DNA of 64,000 nt from assembly GCF_010093535.1 (NCBI RefSeq), contig NW_022985183.1:62001-126000 (forward strand). The letters are read 5' to 3'. Source of the DNA: Lindgomyces ingoldianus. Taxonomy: Eukaryota; Ascomycota; Dothideomycetes; Pleosporales; Lindgomycetaceae. Of this stretch, positions 1 to 12,300 are shown piece after piece. The position numbers were made by a program, and so were the translations under genes. The notes under the pieces were generated by a model, which was given only the letters and a program-made list of their open reading frames with translations, was not told where the DNA came from and ran no database searches. The number at the start of each line of letters is the position of its first letter. Positions within the stretch are counted from its first letter, which is position 1.

Positions 1-736
1 TATGTTTCACCGTCTTTCCGCTGACTTTGGAAACGATGTCTGCAATTTCCGTCATGGAGTACATGCTCTGCGCTGCAGCCAAGAACTTGCCTTCGTATTT
101 GTCGGGTTCCGCAAGGATCGCTCCGATCCATTTTCCAGTGTCCGTGATGTCAATGAGGGGGAGTTTGGTGGAGGGGTTGCATAGGTTTGCAATGACGTAG
201 GTGCCATCGCCAGCGGGACTTGGGCGGGGTTTCATGGTGTGGGAAAAGTTCTGCATGAAGCTTCCTGGAGCAAAGAACGCGGACTTGATAGGCAAACTGC
301 GGATGTGCTGTTCGATTTCGGCTTTGACGTCGAAGTGGTCGATGTGACTTAGATTTCCCCCGGATATCTTCCTAGGATGTGACATCGAGCTCCAGATCAG
401 GTATTTCACGCCTTGGTTTAGCGCTTCATCGCAGAGTGCTTTAGCTTGGGTGGTCTCAATTTCTTTAGTGTTGCCGCTGTATTGGGTATTCGTGAGGGCG
501 TAGACTGTGTGTGCGTCTTTGAGAGCAGATTTTAGGGAAGAGGGATTGCTCAAGTCAGCTTCGACAATCTCGACCCCCTTGGACTTGAGGGCCTCTGCTC
601 TGGGGTTTGAAGCATCGCGGGTGATGGCTCGAACAGCATACTCCTCTGACAGTTGAGGGTCATTGAGAACAAAGTTTGCGACCGAGCCACCCTGGTTACC
701 GGTTGCACCAAAAACGGCGAGGAGCTTCTTGGACAT
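1..736 (-). CDS. NmrA-like NAD(P)-binding protein, 3' end cut by window
   Basis: The reading frame is open from an ATG at 736 to the window edge, giving 245 codons without a stop or intron; the C-terminus lies outside. The protein begins MSKKLLAVFGATGNQGGSV, the Rossmann glycine motif GxxGxxG at about residues 10-16. It continues with features of the NmrA/HSCARG branch of atypical short-chain dehydrogenases: an acidic turn after beta 2 (VEIVEADLSNP), YLIWSSMSHP near residue 120, and a stretch with FFAPGSFMQNF. Members of this family bind NAD(P) and act either as redox sensors, as NmrA does in nitrogen repression, or as small-molecule reductases. Nothing here decides between these. It reads away from the LicD gene, with about 3.1 kb between the two starts. 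Confidence 0.85.
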   Translation of the reverse strand, partial: MSKKLLAVFGATGNQGGSVANFVLNDPQLSEEYAVRAITRDASNPRAEALKSKGVEIVEADLSNPSSLKSALKDAHTVYALTNTQYSGNTKEIETTQAKALCDEALNQGVKYLIWSSMSHPRKISGGNLSHIDHFDVKAEIEQHIRSLPIKSAFFAPGSFMQNFSHTMKPRPSPAGDGTYVIANLCNPSTKLPLIDITDTGKWIGAILAEPDKYEGKFLAAAQSMYSMTEIADIVSKVSGKTVKH

Positions 737-3700
737 TGTGGTTAAGATGCTAGTTTAATTAAAGGTTCGAAAGGTTCTGTTCAAAAGAAGAGTTGTGGAT
801 TTGAACATGAATTGGGGTTGTAAATGCTAGATACTCTGAAGCCAACGTTGGATCTCTTTTATACTCAATTTACTTGCATACGCCAGATTTGGTCATGGTC
901 TATCATGGTCTTGTCAGTTGAAAATCCGAAATCGGACATCGCGGAGTTAGTCGGCGGGGAGCTGAATGGCAAGTCGGATCCGGCGCCCAGATCTCGGATA
1001 TAAAGATCAGAGCCAATGAGCAGCGCGGATCTTGCACCGGAGAAAAGAACGCCAGACATGGCCGAAGTGTGCATACGAGGACAGGAAAGGTCAAATACTG
1101 TCCGGATTCTCAATTTTAGAAGTTTCATCAAACGGTGTGCCAATGATTTCTTTCTTTTTTTGCAATGGCTTCAGTACGGCAGAAGAAAATGCTCGAAGGG
1201 AACATTAGTGTAAGTAGAGGTCCCATATGCTGCTCGATTTGTGCTCTGGGCCGGGGTGTACCAAACGGATTAACCTGTCCAACGGTTCGGGCTTTTGGAT
1301 CTCGCGGGATCGGAATGGATGGGTGGCCCACGCTGCGTTAAGGCCAAAGAGCGATGAATGAAACTTGATGCCCCTCCCAGCCGAACATTCACTTCTGTAT
1401 TTTTTGTACTTGGCGGGCCTGTCCAGTCTTCAAGCTAATATGCTGCATGACGCAGCGGAACGGAGTTCGACGGCTTTGTATAGCAACGTCGTTGTGAAGT
1501 GCATCATACCACTCGCCCGTCATAACGGAGCTGTAAAATGACGACCCTGTCTTTGGGTTGTCGCTCTGGTGCCATTCAAGTTGAGGTTAGGTCTTCTCAA
1601 AGAGAGCTAAGGCCTTCATGCCTTAGTATCACTGCTGGCAGATTGAGGTAGTCATCGTGGTTGCCTTTGGAATGAGGAAGCTCTATGTAGATCGCAGGCT
1701 AATTGCTTGAGTCTTCGAATGATTACCGTGTGTTGAATAACTTCGCAGGGTTTAGCATTGGTATATAAATGAAGGACTTGTAGTTAGTTTAAGACTGAAA
1801 CTTACTCGAAGAGTTTTATTTTACCCTATGCGCTAAATCAACCAAAGCCTGTTGGGTACAACACTCGCTCAATTCCGGACCAATGTGGCCCAGCAGTTTT
1901 CCAAGTTCCTAAGTCTTGAGGAAGAAAGTGGGCGAAACTTTCATGAAAAGCGCGTAGGAGGCATAGTGCGGAATAAATTAAATAAGCTAGCTGCTCCAAC
2001 AAACTGTTCTCGAGGATGACTTGACGAGAAGAGAAAACTTTGTCCGGCCGGTTTATAACCTGATGTGCACCTGAGTAAGCGATGCAGGAGTATGTTCTAC
2101 TAATAATATCTTCGTAGCGCTGTTAGAAATAATCCGTCAGTGAAGTACTCCATTCCCCTTTGCCAAATTAAAATGCTCGAGTCAGGCTTAAACGAATCCT
2201 GATGTACTACTATCGAATCGAGAGGCCTCAAAGACTGAATTATGTGCGTCTAAAGTATTGGCTACGCGTCTAATGCATGAATTGCCCCGGATACTCTGGA
2301 ATCTGCTAGCGGTGTATGCAGTGGGAGCAACAGCCAAGGGTTAGTATTGGGCGGCAATGCAGCCACAGCCCTTGAAGAACATTTTAATCTCTGGAAACCG
2401 CAAATGGTCACATGCAGGCTTCTCTCGCGCGGTTTCCTGAGACCGGGGCCGATGCCGCGGACCCGGTCAGGACTCAGCGCTGAATTGCTCATGCCGACGC
2501 GGAATTCGTGCTTCGAGAGCATGTTCCACCTCAAGCTCTTGCTTGGTGTCCTTAAGACGGGTAAGACGAACCTCTCGCAGAGTCTCAAGCCGAAGTCTCG
2601 TCAAGCATCTGCCTCGGAAGAGTGACAACCTTCAGCTCTGCAGGAAGCTCGGCATTTGGAGGCTGAGTAATGAGGCCAACGAGGAACTTTCATGCAGCGT
2701 CGCGCAAGAGACATGGAAATTAGAGCCGCGTCACTGTCGCACAACTTGGATCAGATAGGATAGTGAAGCGGGGCCAGGAGTCAGGAGATAAAGGATCGGT
2801 CTGCCAAGCAAAGCTTAGCGATGCTTGTCGGGCGACAAGCTTTTTTACTCGTCATTCTCCCGGCGACAGATACCCGTCTTGTTTCATGCATCGGTGAACG
2901 CGTGTCCAACGGAGGAACATCCATTTTCCAAAGCTTTCTCTGCTCTCATGTCCATGTCGTGGCCTCTTCTCTTCTGCTACAATGTGGACGAGGCTTGATG
3001 GGAATCGTCGGGAATATGTGAGCATTGGCAAAATGCCCCATTAGATGAAAGCCCACTAAAGTTCGGTCCTAGCTCACCGTTGAAAAATCCTGCATTTGAC
3101 ATGGTGAATCCGGGTTTTGATTCCCTGTAGGCTGGAGGGTCCCATCCATCGAAACCCCGGATTACTCCGACCTTGCGTGCTAGCCAGTCAGCCGGGGTTG
3201 TCAGTTCTCCCCCATCCCTAATTTGGTCCCAGAAAAGTGTTTCAGTGGTTGACGGGGACGGCTGCAAATAGAAAACCGTGAGTTATCAAGAGTCGACGAG
3301 GCTGTGAAGCGCGAAGCCTCAAACTTGCATGGATGAGATTTAAGGATATGGGAAACGGGGGGTTGATTAGAGCGAGGGAGTGGTGGCAGTCATCATGCGG
3401 GAAGGCCTAGCGGCAACGAAACCAGCGTCCTGCGAGGGTTCTGCATCGGGTAGCAGCTCACACTAGCAGTGGGAAGTCGCGGCTTATAACTGCGTCGATC
3501 TCTCCCCCTCTTTTCCGAATCTAAGGCACAGATACATATCTGATCGTTTTCGCTCGCTTTCGGGTATTGGATTTCCCTCTCGCGTTTCCAGCGTTGTCTT
3601 GTTTGGCTTCTTGCTTTTCTGACTATCTTGACAAGCGTTTGAGGCTTGCCCATCGCGACTTTTGATTCCTCTCCTTTTTGCGCCACACCCCTCCGCCTCA

Positions 3701-3852
3701 ACCCTCATCGCTCAATTCGACGGTCCATCTTAACGTTACTGTATTCCTCCCTCGTCACGTGGGCTGATATTCCCATAACATGCCAATCTACTGTCAGCAG
3801 TGACAGTTGCATCTGGAGAGCATATTCGCCAGCGGAGCCGCAAACCCACAAC
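737..3852. other. Intergenic region, no supported gene
   Basis: About 3.1 kb separates the starts of the divergent NmrA-like and LicD genes. Open frames are short and mutually overlapping. The only stretch that looks coding is on the minus strand at about 3098-3265. It is bounded by a TTTGCAG acceptor-like and a GTGAGC donor-like site, but I could not find partner exons. The pyrimidine-rich 3490-3720 stretch may be promoter or 5' UTR of the LicD gene. Confidence 0.5.
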
Positions 3853-4993
3853 ATGATGGTGGCACTACACTATTCGGCTCTCGTACTGGCTCTTCTGTCC
3901 TACGTCTCGCAAGCTCTCCCAGCACACTGGAAACGCGACGCCGACATCGAGAGCCTGCAGGGCCTAACACCAATCTCACGCGATAGAAGCGGAAAGAAGG
4001 GCGATCCGCAAGACAAGTATTTTCACGAATCGACTGTAAGTATCAAACTAGACCGCGTATTCGGTGTTCTACATATGAACCTTGAATTACTAGGTTGGGA
4101 GGCTGCAGCTAACGGGAACTGGGGGTATAGTTCCACGCACACTACGATGGCCGCTTCGCCGAAAAGGTATTGTCCTATAACCTCCGCCGCATTCATCTTA
4201 CGGATCTAATGCGAACTTACCTTTCGACAATGCACGACATCGGGGCCGAGACGTGGATTATGCATGGTAGTCTGCTGGGCTGGTGGTGGAATCGCAAGAT
4301 CATGCCTTGGGATTCCGATGTCGACGTTCAGATGTCCGAGCGCTCAATGGAGTTCCTGGCCAACTACTACAATATGACGGTGCATCACTACCGGATATCG
4401 GGAACCAAGGATGGGAGAAATTACCTGCTAGAGGTGAACCCGCATTATAAGGACGGTAGTACGACAGATACGCTGAACGTCATCGATGCGCGGTGGATTG
4501 ATATGGAGACTGGATTGTTCATCGATATTACCACATTGCGGCGGGATCTGACTGCTGAGGCAATGGGTATCAAAGGACACATGATGTGTAAGGACAGACA
4601 CCATTATCTTGAGAAGGACATATTTCCTCTCCGAGATAGCGTGTTCGAGGACATGCCCGTCAAGATCCCATACGCATATACTGAGTTGCTGGAGGAAGAG
4701 TACGGACCGAAGTCGTTGACCAAGACCGATTTCGAGCACCACCATTTCGACAATAAGAAGTTAGAATGGGTGCCTATGAAAGTTGAGTGAGTGATATTCT
4801 TCCCTCTCCACGCGATATGTCTGATGAAGTCAGAATGAAAAACTTTGGTAGCGACGACGCGCCCCACAGGGGCATCAGACCTATCCGCCTTGGTGGCAGC
4901 AGCAACAGCGGCAGCAGTAGAGACGCCCACGAAGTGATGCACACGCTCCTGGTAGCACCATCGACACATGATTCACAACAGGATGGCATGTAA
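3853..4993 (+). CDS. LicD-family protein with signal peptide
   Basis: The model is join(3853..4035, 4131..4786, 4834..4993), 332 aa. Intron 1 is 95 bp in phase 0. Intron 2 is 47 bp with donor GTGAGT and branch CTGAT 13 nt before the acceptor. Without splicing intron 2 the protein would stop at 4790 (280 aa). Residues 1-21 form a signal peptide ending SQA, and a Lys-Arg Kex2-type site follows at 27-28. The LicD core includes MHGSLLGWWWNRKIMPW and the acidic metal-binding set D122, D124, D126 in DSDVDV. LicD proteins are nucleotidyltransferase-fold enzymes that move phosphocholine or, in fungal Mnn4/fukutin relatives, phospho-sugar groups onto glycans. A lumenal or extracellular glycan-modifying role is therefore inferred; the substrate is unknown. 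The start is the first ATG that exposes the signal peptide. Confidence 0.82.
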
Positions 4994-7199
4994 TACCATC
5001 ATCTCGTAACTAAACCTAGATTAGACACCGACACGAATATCTCTCCCTTTTGGATCAATCCATATATACCCCAGCAATAGTTCGAAAGTTGGATTCCAGT
5101 ACTTTGGATCCATGGGCATCGGTTATGGCGTTCTTTCCTTATGGCATCGGCGCTTCTCAAATATTTAGGCACCATGTGCCCATCGGGTGGCCGTATTTGC
5201 TGCATTCAGCAATATTGCTCTTGGAGTTTCGGCGACAGCTGGATGCTAGGGAACGACAATCTACGGTTTACGACGTCTGCGGTTGTATTAGTTTGGATTT
5301 TTGGTTAGGACTGGGTTGGATGATCACGACATCTTACTCTCAACTTTTAGTGTAAATACTTGCTTCGTATCGGGACAGCCTTGCTTGATAGTGGAGGATG
5401 CGAGGGGGATATGTGATCAACAACCGCAACATCTTGAATGTGCTGAAAAGACGCTGAAAAGACGCTGAAAAGACGCTGAAAATCGGCAGGCACGTAGCTA
5501 GCTTGAAGTCGACAGACGAAGAAAAGAACAAATAGCTCCAACCATCTTAAGACCATTCCGATAATGTAATAGTGAAAGGGAAGTAGTGGAAACGCTACCA
5601 AGTTCGCCACAGGCATATAGAGAGACAGCTTCTGAGACCTGGTCTAGATGGATATTAGAGACCATAGAAGGAATATAAGTGCAACGAGCGGGAGTGCAGT
5701 ACAATAGAGCCTTCCTACAGTTTTCTCACGCGAAATCAGCCTTGGCAATGCTGTTCCGCAAGAATCATAGCCATCCCTCTAAGCCACCACAGCCCAGTAA
5801 GGCATCCACCTCTTGATAATGCTTCAAGATAACTAGAGGCTAATAAAATTATCGCCTTCTCCATACCGCGGAGGGGATGAATGAGGGACGGGATGGGCCG
5901 AAGTGTAGAGGGAGAGCGATCAGTATGCTTGCCGTGATTATATACACTTACTTTTTGTCAAGGGAACGAAGGAACGAATGAACAAGTAAGCCTGGAACTA
6001 GAGATGAAATCGAAACCTTGAAAACTGGATGCGAAGTGCATTGGAAAAGCAAAAAGGGCTGTTTGTACTGCCCCAGATTATTCGATTACTGATCTTTATG
6101 CTACCCATATAATCTTGCATAGTTAGTGAACTACATTCAAGCTCAGGTTCCAAGATTCGTTAGTCACTGCACCACGCCAAAGCCAAATATTGAGAAGCTT
6201 TCGAGTTTGATGAGGGGAAGTCGATAGTGGCGTGTTAAAGATCTTGCCCTAGTCCTAGCCTATTAATAATGGCGCTTTGGAGGATGGATGGATGAGTGTG
6301 GGTGGATATTGCATAAGAATAGTGAGACCCACCTGGACACACACCATACATAAACCCCTCCCGCCCTCCATCCGAGGAAAGCAGACGATGATCATCCTCA
6401 ACAACACAAAAGAAGGCAAGCTTTAGGATCAGTCTGAAGTAGATATACTGAATTATTACCACAATTCATCACATAATCTACAATCACCCTCGCATCCCTC
6501 ATCTATCCATCCATCATTCGCATTTAGCAGTATTCCTTCCACACCACACTGCACCACCGCACCGCCAACCCAAAAACTCCACATCAACATCTGCACGTAG
6601 GAGTAGAACGAACGAACGAACCAAGAAACAACCCCTGAACCGCTCCCCTTCTCTTCTCCGATCCAAGAGTCCTAACAAGGTAGTTGCATTCGCGCGTGAG
6701 CGTGTGTATGAGTATGAGAGAGAGTGTGAGTGTAGCTATGTGCCATGTGGCTAATTACATCCGCCCATCATCCATCCATACCATCTCCTTCATGAATATA
6801 TCCATCGATTCCGCTGCTTGACGACTTTTCTTCGTGCATGAAAAGAAGGTATACATACTCCTTCCTGTTGAAAAAAAGAGAAGGGAAACATCCGGGCCAC
6901 CTACACTACGGCCCGCGCAACAGGATACAGATTAATCTGTACAATAGGCCAATCGATTATCGACAAAAACGCCAGGAACGCCGCCCGATGATGCCCGTGG
7001 AAAGAAGATCGCCAGAGCCGATGGGAGAATCGAAAGCGTGAGTGCGAGGGGATATAACAACGCTGACTATGCCAAAGTGTTGGATGGGAGAGGAAAAAAA
7101 AGTCTATAGCCGCATGTGGAATAGTCATGCGGGAAATTGCAGCACGAACAAAAACAGAAACAGGCATTAAAAGGGTGCAGAAGAAGTGAAAGTAAGTGA
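4994..7199. other. Intergenic region between convergent genes
   Basis: About 2.2 kb lies between the 3' ends of the LicD and DUF3405 genes. Short overlapping frames show no family resemblance. It contains an 11-bp tandem repeat at 5442-5482 and GT/GA-rich simple sequence near 6690-6735. I see no gene. Confidence 0.6.
5442..5482. repeat. 11-bp tandem repeat, 3.7 copies
   Basis: The unit GCTGAAAAGAC repeats head to tail at 5442, 5453 and 5464, followed by a partial copy GCTGAAAA at 5475-5482. The full copies are identical, which suggests recent expansion. The repeat is intergenic and has no evident coding role. Confidence 0.95.
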
Positions 7200-9397
7200 T
7201 CACTCCGCCCCGCGCTCGAATTTAACGGGGTGGAATAGTGTCGGCCGCATACATAATCGGCCGGTACCTGCCTCCTCTGCGGCAGTACCACCTTCTTCAT
7301 TCTCGACTGAGCCAAGCCATCTTCTCCACCAGGCAGACGAAAAGGCGGCGTTGTAGTAGAAGCTGCTACCAAGCTGGTTGTGCTCGCCCCAACCGAAAAC
7401 ACTGTCGGTGGGCTTCGGAGGGCGGTTGAAGGTTCCATCCAGGGTTTCGAGAGGCCAGTTGTGGTCGAAGTAGACGGCATGAGGGGCATACACAGCTTTT
7501 AATCCATGGTGGAAGGCGACACTCGGTGGCCACATTTCGGGAAACATATGATGCTTCATGAGATAGGTCTCACGATGCATAATATCCAACAAGCGTTTCG
7601 ACAGACGGGACACCGTAATGATGGCACAACGGCGAGGTGGTTCTGGGAGCTCAAGATCGTATCCAGTGACGTCGTCACGGAACACCCAGTTGGTTTTCGC
7701 AGGGTCAAAGATTGGGTTGAACGTGATGAGATCCGCGTCCTCACCCACACCCCATTCATAATTATCCTGGAGATAAGAGCGAGGCGGTTTGACTTCGTCA
7801 AGAGTCGGAAGCATGCCAGTATTTTCGAACTTAGGTGGGCCCCACACTGGCTTCTCATCGCTGTTGAACGTCTCCTCCTCGACCAGCTCAGTGAAGTTCT
7901 TCCAAGACCCGTGAAGCTCGGGAATATAGTAACGAGAAGCGCGCTCCCACATTCCCTTTCGCGGTTGATTCTTAGCCCACTCACCAACCTTGGTGTTGAA
8001 CTCGTAGTAGTGCCCGCTGAATCGAAGATCCATCTCCCAGTTCCAGTAGAAGTCGTATTCAGGCCAGCGCTGTGCAAACCATTGGAGAGAGAAGTGAGCA
8101 CTTCGGTACACGGAATGGACAGGGGCTTTGGCATGGTTGTAGACGTTATTGGGGAATGGTTCTGGATAGTACGACTTCATCTGCTGCTCTGACCAAAGAG
8201 TTGCCATGCCCCAGAATTCCTTGGGAAGATTGTCCTCGATAGTCTTGTTATATATCTCTTCCGAAGCCCAAATGGGTATGCTATCATCCTTGACATGCAA
8301 TAGGAAGTGCACATCATACTCGCCTCCAGACTTGAGAGCAAGCTCATTGATCATGGCGCGGATGGTAAGAATCTGGTAGTCACTGTACTTGTACCCGGTC
8401 CAAGTCCGAAGGATGTATGCGTGGCGTGGCAGCTTCTTCTTGGCAGGAACGTCCTTGTTTGCCTCGGTCATGTTCTTGTCGAAGCGAACTTTGTTCTTCT
8501 CGTAGCATTTCCTCTGCGCGTCAGCCCAACTTACTTTGCTGTAATCGATCTTTTTCTCCCAGCTCCAGATCTTGTCTGCTCCCCAGCTCTCCGACTTGCC
8601 AGACATGCCCAAGCCGCCCTCTTCCCGAGGGTAAGAGTATCCATACGGCCCAAATCTCCCGAAACGATCGAAGCAGACCTTTTCGTTCAAGCCAAGCTCC
8701 TCGTACGAGCCAAAGAAAGGCTCGCTCATGTTCTGAGGGATGCCGGGATACGCGTAGATATCGGGCAGGTCAACCTTGTCATCCTTGTCTAGATAACATG
8801 TCTCAACCTTGTCATGCTTATTTAGGTATTCGTACGTCGAATAGTCAGGGTACGGGTTGAACGGTACGGGATCGAGCGGCGGCTCCTTGTGCTCCTTAGA
8901 TAGTACAGGATACTTGGGTTCGAGCTTGTCTTCTGGGTTGCCAGACAGGGCGTTTTTGATGAACTTCTGCTCAGGCACCCAATCAGAGAAGGGCACTATG
9001 GACCGAATGCCATTGTAGTAACCATCCAAGCTGCGACCGGTTAGCTAGGTGCGATGGACATTGCCGAAAATACATACCGAGGAAAATGCTCCCAGTGATA
9101 AAGTTTCCTCTCTCCCTTCTTTCGTTGCTCTTCGTTCCACCTGTGCCTCCTGTACATGCCAGTGCCGAGCATCGAGGCCAGCAGCAGTGTTGTTATCATG
9201 AGCATTATTATGCGTGGTAGCGACAGCCGCGGACGGCGCCATTGCTGGTTTGCCCATGGACTTCGGTTTTTCCATGATTTGATTAGGGGTGTGCCGAAGA
9301 GCGGCGACGAGCTCTGACTATCAGCACCGGGCAGCTTCTCATAGCCGAAGCGCGTCCGCACGAACAGCTTGCGCGGATTGATATCGAAGGGCGACAT
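7200..9397 (-). CDS. DUF3405 family type II membrane protein
   Basis: The model is complement(join(7200..9030, 9078..9397)), 716 aa, with one 47-bp intron (donor GTATGT, acceptor GTCGCAG, phase 2) that joins HFPR to LDGYYNG. The N-terminus is basic and cytosolic-looking. One hydrophobic helix, IIMLMITTLLLASMLGTGMY at about 62-81, makes a signal anchor, and the rest would be lumenal. The long C-terminal part has the aromatic, Trp-rich pattern of the fungal DUF3405 family, for example WNWEMDLRFSGHYYEF. The biochemical role is not established; the topology resembles Golgi glycosyltransferases, which is only an inference. The ATG at 9397 was preferred because the upstream in-frame ATG at 9541 would add 48 Arg/Pro-rich residues of low-complexity type. 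Confidence 0.85.
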
Positions 9398-12300
9398 GTT
9401 GGTGTTGCAGTGAGTGCGGCGTGGGCTATGGTGCTTATGACTGCTGCATCTGCGGCGAGCTGTGTACGGCGTGTTTGCAGGACGGGGTCTCTGTTCGGCG
9501 TGTGCACGGCGGCGTTGCGGGAGTCGCAGTGGTGATGGCAAAGGACAGACGAAGAGAGCAGCGGGGGAAAACGAGTGGAGTGTCCTAAAGACGAGACAGG
9601 CCGTTTGGGAGGAGTGCTGAGGTTGAGGGGCGGCGGAGCAGGAGTGAAGATGGCGCGGTCGCGGTGGTAGGGGACTTAGGAGACGGGCAATGCCTGCGGG
9701 CTGCGGCTCAGGGATATTATTGGGCCGGGGGGGGGAGCCTCGATGCTAAGCACGCTTGCAGCGTCCGTCCGAGGAGTCTTGGCGCAAATTCAGGAGGTGG
9801 AGACGAGAAGCTTGAGCGATAATTGCGGGCGCGAGGCAAAAGTTCGAGCCGGCTACTAGACTTGTTTTTGTGGTGGACGAGAGGCTGCTGGTAGGCTGCT
9901 GGTAGTGCTGGTAGGCTGCGCGAGTGTGCTCAGAGTCGTTATCGCTCAGAGCACAGCGTTGAGGCCTTAGTCACCCGCGCCCAGACGCCCCCATCGCGCG
10001 CCATGCCTGCGCACGCCAGCCCTCATTCCCACGGTCGCGCTGCGTTATCGCGCATCGCCGGATTCACTGCCATTGTCCAGCATTGTGTCGTTCTCGACAG
10101 CAGCTGGCAATCATGGCCTCGCTTGGCGTCAGTTGCGCACTCTTGATGTTGTTGGCGACATCACCTGCGCTGCTCGCTGCTCATGGCAGCGCTCCTTTTC
10201 CAGAAGGTGACCCTGTCCCTTAGCCCCTGGTCGACGGTTGCAGGCCCGCCATCCTTCGCCCTCACCAGTTCGCAGGAAAATTACAACCCAGCCCGGCCGT
10301 CCATTGGCTGGGTGCCCCAATACGGCGTAGGTAATGTGGCAAAACAGCTGGAGCCCTTGGAATCCAGCCGAGCGGCATTCCGAGCGATGCCCCTGTGGCG
10401 GGCAGAGCTTTCTCTCACTCTTCCCTTCTCGGCCTCTTATTGCGCGCTCACCCACCGGACGGTCCGCTGGGGGCCTATGGCTGTCCAGCGTGGGCGCGCG
10501 CAACTGCATGATTAGATTGCATCCGGCCACCAATCTCTAAAAATACTATTTTGACATTTCTCTGCTTTGATGTTATGCAGCAACGTTTTTGCACCACCAA
10601 CTTTTCCTTCATCAACCGTCCCCGCCGTGGGAAATTATCCCCTCACTGTCAGAAGCTGCAACATCACCATCGCACCCACTGTCCGAGAATAGCGCCTCCC
10701 TCCCCGCCATCTCCAGATTTCAGCAATGATAGACGGGATCAGACCATGAATAGCGCAGTGGGTTTCTGCATGACGGTAAAGCAGTTTGACCACGGTGGAT
10801 CCTGCATCAACATGTTGAAACCGTCGTCTGGGGCTCCGATGGGAGCAACTTTGTCCGAACGGCTCTATGTCCAAGGGTACGCGCTATCAATTCTCTTTGA
10901 CAGACATGATGTTCTCCTAGCCAGTTCTCCACACTAGGTCCATTGACGAGATGTACTGTACAAAGCTTGACTGCACCTTGCAGCCATTCCCTCGGCAGTC
11001 GCTCAAATTTGCGTTTCCACGATACTTTTGGCCCTCCTCCAAAAATGCTCGTCTTGCACGCCGACGAAGGCCCGCCAACCTGTAACGGACGATGTGAAGC
11101 CTGCAACTGAACTCATCACCACGCAGCCTATTTCTGCTACGACTGTCTGCCACTAGTAGACAGAGCGTCGTAAGCCGCCTTTTGAGCCCATTATGGATTC
11201 AACTCGAATCTCTCGTCACACACTTGTGAACATTCAATTTGCAAAGCGTCATCCCTCAGCTCAGCTCACATATCGACAAGCTTCTTAATCGTCCACTTAG
11301 CGTCGGCCACTCTATCGATGTTAGATCTCGTATTTGCAAATCAGCCGTTCCAAAACGTGCGTGGCAATGCCACCCGGTTACTTCTGTCAGCAATCCCTCC
11401 AGAGATCCTCATCCTCCTGATGACAGGTCTTAACCTCACTGTGTGACAGAAAGCGGGGTTGACCGTCAGCGATTTCTACTACCTAGTCTGAAACAATGAA
11501 ACAAGCTTGCGATAGGATGCTAGGAACCTCTCATCGTGTTCATTACCGACACTCCGCCCCACCTACAACTCTCAACGCCAAGACTACGCCCCAATCCTAC
11601 AGAATCTGGTGCCAATGCTAGCTCAATGCGAGACGACAACCGATTAACATAGACTCTTGGAAGGGCGCTGACTACAAGGAGCAATCTATCTGCCTTATGC
11701 TTGCCAAATCATCGTGCGATTCCAGAATGTGCCGCAAATCAGCGCCAAGGACTTTCCGGACTGGCCACTGGTTTGACAAAATGTTTCGAATGTCGAACGG
11801 CTTGTTCGTAAAACCACGCAGGATCCCGATGGTTGGGATATATTAAATGGGATCCTCCGAGCGGAATCTGCCGAAATTCTGCACGATGTGTTCGGAGAAT
11901 AAGTGTTCCAACGAAGAGATAACAACGGTCTTCCCTCACCAGGTAACCACGCTGCTAAATTCTTCAAGATTAGGATGTACACTTTTCGAGACGGATGAAA
12001 AGAGGGGAGACCCCGTTAATGTTGTATTTGAAGGCAAAACATGCTAACACCATTTGGTATGCGTAAACCGAGTCATTGCGCCGTAATCATCTCTCTGTGG
12101 TCAATTTCCTTCCTCGCTGTCAATTTCCGTCATATTGTCAACTTCTACTAGATTCGCTCCCTTGAGTGGAAACGAGACATCACCGCACCGTCACCTGTCT
12201 CCGCCTATTTTGTCTCTTTTTTTGGGTGTTCGATTTCAGGTTTTGAGTCGAGCTCCATGGAGAGGGTTCGGTGGTGTTCTAGACCTAGAAGTCAGCGTGG

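Noticed and set aside
7506..8192. 228-codon plus-strand frame
   Set aside because: It is antisense to the DUF3405 coding exon.
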